Shown: positions 36,588-44,232 of the stretch, in pieces
Position numbering within the stretch: position 1 is the stretch's first letter
Layout: every line of letters begins with the position of its first letter
NCBI GenBank assembly: GCA_042088665.1
Contig: JBELMB010000006.1
Span: 7,536 to 71,535, forward strand
Length of the DNA stretch: 64,000 nucleotides
From: JBELMB01 sp042088665
GTDB lineage: Bacteria; Pseudomonadota; Alphaproteobacteria; Rhodobacterales; Rhodobacteraceae
Direction: 5' to 3'
Position numbers and translations under genes: made by a program
Notes under the pieces: generated by a model
What the model saw: only the letters and a program-made list of their open reading frames with translations
Told to the model about the DNA's origin: nothing
Databases searched by the model: none

Positions 36588-37628
36588 ATGGAACGCATCA
36601 AAAACTGGGTCACTGAAAATCCCGACCTGAGCTTCGCGATCCTGCTTGCGATTGGGGTCTATTCCTTCTTCGCGATCACCGAACCGTTGTTCTTTACCCA
36701 TCGGACGGGGTACGCGATCATGGAGCGGTTCGCGGTGTTGGGCCTTGTCGGACTGGCGCTGACGCTGTGCATCATTGCAGGCGAGATTGACCTGTCCATC
36801 GGATCGAATGCGGCTTTGGCAGCGGTTATTACCGTGCGTTTCACCGATGATTGGGGGGCAATCAATGCTCTGATCTTTGCGCTGGTGATCTCAACATCCA
36901 TTGGCGCGATCCAGGGGTATTTCATTGCTTATCTGAGGATCCGCGCAATCGTTTTGACCGTCGGCACACTGATGTTGCTCCGTGGCGTGGCGCTTTTTGC
37001 AGCCGAAGAAAAAACCGTGATGCTGACGGACTTCCGCATCCCCGATTTCATCTCGACCAAGATGTTGGTCTATTTTTCACCCGCGTCGCTTTTGGTCATC
37101 GGGATCTTCATCGTTGTTGGTCTGTTCATGACCTACACACGCTATGGCCGCGAGATCTATGCCATCGGCGGGGCCCGAAAAGAGGCCCTGGCATCCGGCA
37201 TTTCACTGCAACGCCCGATGATCATCGTCTTTGCCATTTCCGGGCTTTGTGCCGGGATAGGCGGTGCCATCATCGGGTTGCGGTCGGGGACAGCGCAGGC
37301 GCTCGGTTTGCAGTACCTCCTGCTTGCGGGCACGGTAGCGGCCTTCATCGGCGGTGTTTCGATCCTTGGCGGCAAGGGCGGCGTGATCGGCGCTGTCATC
37401 GGCACGCTGACGGTCAACTTCCTCAACACCGGGTTGGTGTTCAATGTGACACCCGCCTTCATGGTCCAGTTGTACCTGGGGATTCTGCTGCTGGTGGTGA
37501 TCATGTTCCAGACCGGCAGCCGGGTCTTTGAAGAGCGACAACGCCGAAGTCATCTTCTCAATGATGTTGACCGAAGGCGCGTGATACTGGCCGACAAGAT
37601 TGCCGCCCTGCGGCGTCCATCAGGATAG
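36588..37628 (+). CDS. Sugar-type ABC transporter permease (RbsC-like), second subunit
   Basis: The 346-residue membrane protein shows RbsC-family features: IAGEIDLSIGSNAALAAVI, then LRIRAIVLTVGTLMLLRG, and GGARKEALASGISLQRP before the last helices. It completes the importer of binding protein, dual ATPase and two permeases. The polar C-terminal tail of about 30 residues is longer than usual. A regulator gene follows after 67 bases, which carry an operator-like sequence. Confidence 0.88.
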   Translation: MERIKNWVTENPDLSFAILLAIGVYSFFAITEPLFFTHRTGYAIMERFAVLGLVGLALTLCIIAGEIDLSIGSNAALAAVITVRFTDDWGAINALIFALVISTSIGAIQGYFIAYLRIRAIVLTVGTLMLLRGVALFAAEEKTVMLTDFRIPDFISTKMLVYFSPASLLVIGIFIVVGLFMTYTRYGREIYAIGGARKEALASGISLQRPMIIVFAISGLCAGIGGAIIGLRSGTAQALGLQYLLLAGTVAAFIGGVSILGGKGGVIGAVIGTLTVNFLNTGLVFNVTPAFMVQLYLGILLLVVIMFQTGSRVFEERQRRSHLLNDVDRRRVILADKIAALRRPSG

Positions 37629-37648
37629 ATCCACCAAACTGGCAGAAT

Positions 37649-37661
37649 ATCCAAAATGGAC
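37649..37661. promoter_or_regulatory. Operator-like near-palindrome upstream of the regulator gene
   Basis: ATCCAAAATGGAC at 37649-37661 is the exact reverse complement of GTCCATTTTGGAT at 32751-32763 in the divergent promoter of the same gene cluster. It lies 35 bases before the start of the winged-helix/solute-binding fusion gene, a good place for autoregulation. Confidence 0.7.
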
Positions 37662-37695
37662 ATAGTCTGACACCGCATGGGAGCGGGGTCGGATC

Positions 37696-39525
37696 ATGGC
37701 GGAACTGCCAAAGGTGTTGAGAGAGGTGATGGACCTGAAAAAGGGAGGCCCCCGCGCGAGACCGGAAGGCCCGTTTGAAAGCGGTGATGTCCCTTGGGTC
37801 AGAGGCATTACAGGCGAAGAGTTCGCGCTGTTCCTTGATTTCATCGACGCCCTGGGCAACGAGGCCGATCAGGTGCTCAGCCTGAAACGTGGCTATGATG
37901 AAACCCGGTTGATCACAACGCTTCTGCGCAATCACCTGCAAGGCAAACTGACCACGACCAGTATCCTCGCCGACGCCAGCGGATTGGGCTATGGCACCGC
38001 GATCCGCGCAATTGCGTCAATTGAAGAGCGCGGGCTGTTGATCCGTCGTCCCCGCACCAAGACGGGCAAGAGCTTTTCGCTGCATCCATCGGACAAACTG
38101 ATCGGAGAATGGCAGGACTATGCCCGCAGAGTCCGTGGGGCGATCAGTTCCACCTTGGGAATCACGTCAGCCGAAAGCGGGGGGATCGGCGGTTATTTCT
38201 TCGGTGCCTCTTACGGCGATAGTCAGACGATTCCGCCGCCAGCAGCGATGCAATCAAAACTCGGCCTTCAGAATGACCTGCGTATTCTTGTTCATGCTGA
38301 CCCCACCTTCATGGCGATGAACGTGCTTAAACGTCAATTCGAGGGCTTGTTCGGGGTGGGCATCAGCAGCCGAGCCCTGTCAATTGATCGGTTGCGGAAC
38401 GAGATTCTGGAAAATGCCCGGTTGAAATCGTCCCGTTACGATATCATCGCTTGCGACCTCCCCTGGTTTGGAGAATTGGCTGAAAAGAAAGTGCTTTTGC
38501 CAATCAATGATTTTTTGGCGGAAAGTGCCGTCGATCTTGCCGATTACCACAAAGTTGCGCTGGCATCTGCGCGATACCGCGGGACCCAATACGGCCTGCC
38601 AGTTCAAACGACGCCGGAATTGCTGTGTGTGAGGCGTGACTTGTGCGATGCAGCGGGTATCGGCATGCCCTTCACGATAGCTGATACCCTCGAAACAGCC
38701 CGACGTTTGCACAACCGGGCACAAGGTCGGTCGGGCATCGCCTGGAATGCCGCCCGAGGCACGCCACTTGGGCACACATTCATGTTCGTAATGGGCGCAA
38801 TGGGACGGCCATTCTTGAACCTCGCGAAGATCGGGGACGATTTCGACGCAGAATGGCCTGTGGGTGAAAACATGCGCCCGATGCTTGATTCGGACGAGGC
38901 CTTTGCAACGGCTGAATACTTGCGTGAGCTTCTTGATTTTTCTCCGGTCTCGATTTTGTCGATGTCGTGGTATGAACGCGCCCGTGCCTATGCGGAGGGA
39001 CAGGTCGGGATGGCGTATTGCGCGACGCTTCTGGCACCCTTGTTCGAATTGAACGAAAAATCACCCGCTTATGGTGTGACCGACTATCTGGCGCATCCTT
39101 ACGGACCAAATGGAAAACCGATTGCACCCGTCGGTGGATACGCTCTGGCCATCCCGTCCAATATTGCTGCTGACCGCGTCGGCCCGGTCTGGGAGGCGCT
39201 CATATCGCTTACGTCTCCGGAAACGATCAAGCTTTACATTGAAAATGGAAGCCTGGTGACACCACGTTTCAGCGTCAGCATGGATCCCAACGTACGTCGC
39301 GTTTCGCCCGTCATTTCGATCGTGGATGGCATGGCGCGAACCGGGGTTCTACAATACTGGCCCCGTCCACCCGTCCCGGAGATAACAGATCTGATTGAGA
39401 TCATCGGGACCGAGATGCACGATATGCTACAAGGCGCAAAGAGCGTCCGTATGGCTCTCGCAGATGCACAGAACCGCGCCGACACGCTCATGCGCAATCG
39501 CGGCCACTATGGCCAATCAGCCTGA
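37696..39525 (+). CDS. Winged-helix regulator fused to an extracellular-solute-binding-protein domain
   Basis: The 609-residue protein has no signal peptide. Residues about 84-130 form a winged helix (TTTSILADASGLGYGTAIRA, then IEERGLLIRRPR). From about residue 195 it turns into a type 1 solute-binding-protein domain: LRILVHADPTFMAMN, YDIIACDLPWFGELAEKKVL, YGLPVQTTPELLCVRRDL, EGQVGMAYCATLLAPL, APVGGYALAIPS. The binding domain would therefore work in the cytoplasm as the effector sensor of a transcription factor. It follows the ABC importer in the same direction and has the shared 13-bp site upstream. It probably senses the imported sugar-like compound and controls the importer and the divergent catabolic operon. 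Confidence 0.8.
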   Translation: MAELPKVLREVMDLKKGGPRARPEGPFESGDVPWVRGITGEEFALFLDFIDALGNEADQVLSLKRGYDETRLITTLLRNHLQGKLTTTSILADASGLGYGTAIRAIASIEERGLLIRRPRTKTGKSFSLHPSDKLIGEWQDYARRVRGAISSTLGITSAESGGIGGYFFGASYGDSQTIPPPAAMQSKLGLQNDLRILVHADPTFMAMNVLKRQFEGLFGVGISSRALSIDRLRNEILENARLKSSRYDIIACDLPWFGELAEKKVLLPINDFLAESAVDLADYHKVALASARYRGTQYGLPVQTTPELLCVRRDLCDAAGIGMPFTIADTLETARRLHNRAQGRSGIAWNAARGTPLGHTFMFVMGAMGRPFLNLAKIGDDFDAEWPVGENMRPMLDSDEAFATAEYLRELLDFSPVSILSMSWYERARAYAEGQVGMAYCATLLAPLFELNEKSPAYGVTDYLAHPYGPNGKPIAPVGGYALAIPSNIAADRVGPVWEALISLTSPETIKLYIENGSLVTPRFSVSMDPNVRRVSPVISIVDGMARTGVLQYWPRPPVPEITDLIEIIGTEMHDMLQGAKSVRMALADAQNRADTLMRNRGHYGQSA

Positions 39526-40178
39526 TTGAAAACCGACGTCCGGCAATTCAAAGACATTCGCGCGACCCACTGCAGGCGTCATTTTTTGCTCAGCGCGGCC
39601 ATTCCAACGATCGCTGCAATCTTGAGTTGCCTGTGCCTCAATGTTGGCTTTGGCGAAACCTTCCTTGAACCCAAGCCTTTTTCGCAGTTCGGCCTTCCGG
39701 CGATGCTCCGGAAAAACAGGAAGTTGCCGGTACAGGACGTGGACGTGTCCCCGAACGCTCAGCTTTCTCCGAGAACCGCCACGGGCGCTTTGCGAAAAGG
39801 GTCGCGCCTTGGCCGAAACGGCCTACGCGGTCGCCCGAAACGGCTCCGAGGCCGGTCAGGCGTCACTGCGAAATTCCTCCTCGCCGCCACCGCCCAGAAG
39901 CCCCGCCAAGCCAGAGCCCACCTGAGACCACCACCGAACCAACCAGATTGCTCGGTGACCATGGGGCGCTGAGACAAGCTAGCCAGCCAACAGAACATCC
40001 AGTGGTCGGAGGTTTTTACTAAAATTGACCGTTTTGGCACTGCCCCGCGTGGAGGATGCTTCTCTGGTCGTTGGGACTGTCGCTTTCGGAAGCCCGCTCA
40101 GAGCCCCTGCCGGCAAAGGCTGTATCTTGAACGGAGGTACGCTTGTGAGATCGCTACAGGACCGGGCCATGCGCGACA
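39526..40178 (+). other. Intergenic region with a weak TTG-initiated open frame
   Basis: A 148-codon frame (39526-39972) begins with TTG directly after the regulator stop, with a hydrophobic stretch near its start and a basic, proline-rich end. No ribosome site or family resemblance supports it. The rest of the 650 bases, up to the desaturase stop, shows nothing I recognise. Confidence 0.35.
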
Positions 40179-41207
40179 TCAATGCGCCGGAGCGTTTGCC
40201 TGGCCAAATGCAACCAGCTTCTTGCGCTCTTCGTCCCATAGGTGAAGTCGCGCGCTTTGAAGGCTCTGTTTGATCGTCATGCGATTGCTCGATCCAAGGC
40301 TTTCGTGGTCTCGAAGCACTTCGGGCAGTCGGTAGAACGGAATCCGGCTGTACAAATGGTGTACATGGTGAATGCCAATATTCCCGCTCAACCACTGCAA
40401 CACGGATGGCAAGACATAGTGGGAACTGCCGTGCAGGGCCGCGTCATGCAAATCCCAGTCCTTCTCGGCCTCCCAATGCGTGTCTTCGAACTGATGCTGA
40501 ACGTAGAACAACCACACGCCTGCGCTCGCCGCGAGCAAGGTAGATGGCAGGAAAATCAACAGGATCGGCATGAGGCCGCCGAAATAATACATAACCGATA
40601 GCGCCAGGCAGATCATGGCATTGGTGCCCATGGAACTGACCCAGTATTTGGCCTGACCGGTCAGACCCAATGGCAATCTGTTTTGCAAAAAGAACAAATA
40701 GCCGGGGCCAAGGCCAAACAGGACCAGAGGGTGACGGTAGAGCCGATAGAAGAAGCGCTTCATCGGGCTTCTTGCATTGTATTCCCCTACCGTCAGGGTG
40801 TGCACGTCGCCCATGCCCCTACGGCCGAGGTTGCCAGACGAACTGTGATGCAAGGCGTGCGATGACCGCCACACGTCGTAGGGCGTCAATGTGACAATGC
40901 CGATCGCGCGACCCAGCCAGTCGCTCAAGACACGGTTCTTGAAGAAAGCGCTATGGCCGCAATCGTGCTGAATAATGAACAGCCGCAGCAAGAAGGCCGC
41001 GTTGCACAGTGATATGACAAGGGTCAGCAAGGCGCTGATGGACATGGCGTACCAGGCGACAGCCCACAAAAGAACAAATGCGCCAACGGTCACGGCCAAC
41101 TCAAAACTGCTCCGCAGAGCATCCGGTTCGCGGTAAGCGGACAGAATTTTGACCCAGTCACGCGCAGCGTTTACGGGGGTGTCGGCAGTATCGGTATGTT
41201 GGGTCAT
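40179..41207 (-). CDS. Fatty acid desaturase (membrane di-iron, acyl-lipid type)
   Basis: The 342-residue membrane enzyme contains the three histidine boxes HDCGH, HALHH and HVHH in the correct order, plus two pairs of membrane helices. That is typical of delta-12/omega-type acyl-lipid desaturases. It would introduce a double bond into membrane fatty acids using electrons from ferredoxin or cytochrome b5. The frame is open to 41480, but the sequence upstream of ATG 41207 looks non-coding; no strong Shine-Dalgarno is visible there. Neighbouring genes do not indicate a pathway, so it appears to be an independent unit. Confidence 0.88.
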   Translation of the reverse strand: MTQHTDTADTPVNAARDWVKILSAYREPDALRSSFELAVTVGAFVLLWAVAWYAMSISALLTLVISLCNAAFLLRLFIIQHDCGHSAFFKNRVLSDWLGRAIGIVTLTPYDVWRSSHALHHSSSGNLGRRGMGDVHTLTVGEYNARSPMKRFFYRLYRHPLVLFGLGPGYLFFLQNRLPLGLTGQAKYWVSSMGTNAMICLALSVMYYFGGLMPILLIFLPSTLLAASAGVWLFYVQHQFEDTHWEAEKDWDLHDAALHGSSHYVLPSVLQWLSGNIGIHHVHHLYSRIPFYRLPEVLRDHESLGSSNRMTIKQSLQSARLHLWDEERKKLVAFGQANAPAH

Positions 41208-41505
41208 CGCGCTCGTCGGTTCGTCGTTTTGCGTAGTGCTAAAGGAAGTGAGCAAATATTCAACCAATGACGCGACTTCTCCACACAAAAGCTGTTCGAA
41301 GCTGGAAATCGTTGTGCCGAACTCTTGTACGAAGGGGCGTCCAACAAGGAGCCCGGTCCTTGGTGCCCAAGCAGTTGGTGACAGCTGCGTTCTGCACTGC
41401 CGACCTTGAACTGCACGCCGGGCCCGTAATCGTCTGGGCGGAGGCGCACGTTTTGGGTGGGGCGGCCTTGGCGCAAGCAAACGACCGGTACCGGGTCAAC
41501 GGACC

Positions 41506-42417
41506 TCACCAGACGCGGTGCAACAGGTTGAACGTCTCTGAGATCACGGGGCGCGCCTTGCGGCGGTCCAATGTCACGAAACAAAGACAGGCAGGCACGG
41601 AGACCGCATCGCTGACGGCGAGGCCAAAGGTCTGTTTCTGATGCAGCGCAATTGAATCGCGGCACAGGCTCAGACCGATACCGGATCTCACCATCTCAAG
41701 CATGGACGACTCCTGATCCACCAGGGCGACCACGTTCGGACGACAGCCTTGATCCTCGAAAACGGAGGACAAAAGGCGATGATGGACAGATGTTTCCGGC
41801 GTGCCAATCCATGGCAGGGCGGCAAGCGACGCCCAATCTGCGCTTTCGACCTGTTGCTCCCAGCCGACCGGGGCGATCACCCGATAGGTGAAATCAGCCA
41901 GCTTGATGGCATGCTGCGGATCCTCCCCGCCCAATCCAAGTTTCGGGAGGTCATCCGGCCCGCACAGGTAGAAACCGGCGTCGATCCGGCCCCGTTTCAG
42001 CCAGTTCAGGATGTCCCCGCTGACCCCGTGCACCAGTTCGGTTTCAATGTCGGGATGTTCTGCGCGCAAGAGCGCCAGCAACCGTCCCAGCCGGATGAAT
42101 TCGGGGTCGACGATGGTGCCTATTCTCAGTTTGCCGCTCACACGCCCGATGCGCTGGCTGGCGCTGCGGCGAAATTCGGCCATTGCTTCCAGCACCTGTT
42201 CGGCCTTGCCGAGCAAGGCAGTGCCGTCAGGGGTGATCCGCAACCCGGTTGCGGTGCGCGTGAACAGCGCAACGCCGGTCTCTTCGCTCAACCTCTTGAT
42301 CTGATGGCTGACGGCAGGCTGGGTCAGGTTCAAGACATCCGCAGCGCGCGAAACGCTGCCCTCCCGCGCCACTGTCACGAAGGCTATAATGTTGTTTATA
42401 TTGGAAAACCTTTCCAT
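41506..42417 (-). CDS. LysR-family transcriptional regulator, divergent from DMSP genes
   Basis: The 303-residue protein has an N-terminal LysR helix-turn-helix (IIAFVTVAREGSVSRAADVL, NLTQPAVSHQIKRL), followed by the effector domain. It is divergent from the GMC dehydrogenase gene, with 108 bases between the starts. That is the classic LysR arrangement, and a DddR-like role in controlling DMSP catabolism is plausible. A near-palindrome (42397-42420) overlaps its own start codon and could be its operator. The effector may be DMSP or a product such as 3-hydroxypropionate or acrylate, by analogy with other ddd loci. Confidence 0.87.
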   Translation of the reverse strand: MERFSNINNIIAFVTVAREGSVSRAADVLNLTQPAVSHQIKRLSEETGVALFTRTATGLRITPDGTALLGKAEQVLEAMAEFRRSASQRIGRVSGKLRIGTIVDPEFIRLGRLLALLRAEHPDIETELVHGVSGDILNWLKRGRIDAGFYLCGPDDLPKLGLGGEDPQHAIKLADFTYRVIAPVGWEQQVESADWASLAALPWIGTPETSVHHRLLSSVFEDQGCRPNVVALVDQESSMLEMVRSGIGLSLCRDSIALHQKQTFGLAVSDAVSVPACLCFVTLDRRKARPVISETFNLLHRVW

Positions 42418-42420
42418 ATA
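42397..42420. promoter_or_regulatory. Near-palindrome overlapping the LysR start
   Basis: TTGGAAA-ACC-TTTCCA is flanked on both sides by TATA-rich sequence and forms a near-perfect inverted repeat. It covers the LysR start codon and faces the divergent GMC gene promoter. Possible LysR binding site, unproven. Confidence 0.45.
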
Positions 42421-42525
42421 AAAAACACTAATATGGCTCTGTGCGATTTGTCATTGGTTTTTTTCGCTTGGTCGTAGCAAGCGAGCAAGGAAGGATATGG
42501 CAGGTGGCGGACAGGGAGGTCTCGG

Positions 42526-44193
42526 ATGACGGATGGTGCGAACAGCTTTGACTACATCGTGATTGGCGGCGGGTCAGCGGGTTGCTTGATGGCCAACCGT
42601 TTGAGTGCAGACCCCAAGACCCGTGTCCTGTTGCTTGAGGCGGGCAAGCCCGACAACTACCATTGGATCCATATTCCGGTAGGCTATCTGTACTGCATCG
42701 GCAATCCGCGTGCGGATTGGATGTACAAGACGCAACCCGCCAAAGGTTTGAACGGGCGCAGCCTGCTGTATCCGCGTGGCAAGACATTGGGCGGGTGTTC
42801 GTCGATCAACGGCATGATCTACATGCGCGGCCAGGCACGGGACTACGACAATTGGGCAGAGCTGTCAGGCGATGACGCCTGGAGCTGGGAAAACTCGCTG
42901 AACGACTTCAAGGCGCATGAGGATCACTACCGGCTGGACGATGGCGCGGACCCGGCAACCGGCGACAACAGCCGTTTTTCGGACATGCACGGGAACGGCG
43001 GCGAATGGCGCATCGAGAAGCAGCGCCTGCGCTGGGACGTTCTGGACAGCTTTTCCGATGCGGCCGCCGAGGCAGGCATCGAAAAGACCGAGGATTTCAA
43101 TTCCGGCGACAACGCGGGCGTGGGGTACTTTGATGTGAACCAGCGTTCTGGCTGGCGCTGGAACACCTCCAAGGCGTTTCTGCGCCCCATCAAACAGCGC
43201 CAGAACCTGACCGTCTGGACCGAAGCGCAGGTCGAAAAGCTGACCTTTGAGACGGGCGCAGACGGTCAGTTGCGCTGCAACGGTGCCATTGTGCACTGCA
43301 GTCAGACACCGGTTACGGTCACCGCTGCGCGTGAGGTTGTCCTCTCGGCAGGCGCCGTGAATTCACCGCAGATCCTGCAACACTCCGGGATTGGCCCCGC
43401 CTCGCTGCTCAAACAGCACGGGATCGACGTTGTGATGGATGCACCGCAGGTCGGTGAAAACCTGCAGGACCACTTGCAAATCCGCGCAGTCTACAAGGTC
43501 AAGGGCACCAGAACGCTCAACACGCTGGCCAATTCTCTGGTGGGCAAGGCCAAGATCGGTCTGGAATACATGCTGAAACGCTCTGGCCCGATGAGCATGT
43601 CCCCGAGCCAGTTGGGCGCTTTCACGCGCTCTGACCCGGGCCGGGCACATGCGAACCTGCAATACCACGTACAACCCCTCAGCCTTGAGGCCTTTGGCGA
43701 GGATCTGCACAACTTCCCAGCGATGACTGTCAGCGTGTGCAACCTGAACCCCACCAGCCGTGGTCATGTGCGCATTGCCTCGAACAGCTTCCGCGATGCA
43801 CCGGAGATCTCGCCGAACTACCTCGACACGGACGAAGACCGCAAGGTCGCGGCGCAAAGCCTGCGACAAGTGCGCGAGATCATGGCGCAGCCAGCGCTGA
43901 AGGCCTACGCGCCAGAGGAATACAAACCCGGCATCCAGTATCAGACCGACGAAGAGCTGGCCAAACTGGCCGGGGACATCGCCAGCACGATTTTCCACCC
44001 CGTTGGCACCGTAAAGATGGGCCGCGAGGATGACCCGACCGCCGTTCTGGATCCGCACCTGCGTATGAAGGGTGTCTCAGGGTTGCGGGTTGTCGATGCC
44101 TCGGTCATGCCGGAGATCACCAGCGGCAACACGAACTCGCCCACGATCATGATCGCAGAAAAAGCCGCAGGCTGGATTCTGGCGGGTCAGTGA
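42526..44193 (+). CDS. dddA: GMC-family flavin-dependent alcohol dehydrogenase, DddA-like
   Basis: The 555-residue GMC oxidoreductase has the FAD motif YIVIGGGSAGCLMANRL (about residues 10-26), PRGKTLGGCSSINGMIYMRG, SAGAVNSPQILQHSGIG, and the C-terminal catalytic region HPVGTVKMG with NTNSPTIMIAEKA. It is choline-dehydrogenase-like. In other DMSP-degrading bacteria a GMC dehydrogenase called DddA oxidises 3-hydroxypropionate to malonate semialdehyde. The immediate downstream partner here is the DddD-type enzyme, 39 bases away, which supports that role. Choline or another alcohol is the alternative substrate. Confidence 0.8.
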   Translation: MTDGANSFDYIVIGGGSAGCLMANRLSADPKTRVLLLEAGKPDNYHWIHIPVGYLYCIGNPRADWMYKTQPAKGLNGRSLLYPRGKTLGGCSSINGMIYMRGQARDYDNWAELSGDDAWSWENSLNDFKAHEDHYRLDDGADPATGDNSRFSDMHGNGGEWRIEKQRLRWDVLDSFSDAAAEAGIEKTEDFNSGDNAGVGYFDVNQRSGWRWNTSKAFLRPIKQRQNLTVWTEAQVEKLTFETGADGQLRCNGAIVHCSQTPVTVTAAREVVLSAGAVNSPQILQHSGIGPASLLKQHGIDVVMDAPQVGENLQDHLQIRAVYKVKGTRTLNTLANSLVGKAKIGLEYMLKRSGPMSMSPSQLGAFTRSDPGRAHANLQYHVQPLSLEAFGEDLHNFPAMTVSVCNLNPTSRGHVRIASNSFRDAPEISPNYLDTDEDRKVAAQSLRQVREIMAQPALKAYAPEEYKPGIQYQTDEELAKLAGDIASTIFHPVGTVKMGREDDPTAVLDPHLRMKGVSGLRVVDASVMPEITSGNTNSPTIMIAEKAAGWILAGQ

Positions 44194-44232
44194 CCTCAGC
44201 CGACACATAACAACAAGACTTCGAGAGACCCC

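Noticed and set aside
39526..39972. 148-codon gene after the fusion regulator
   Set aside because: It starts with TTG, has no ribosome site and no family resemblance; left as an uncertain intergenic frame.
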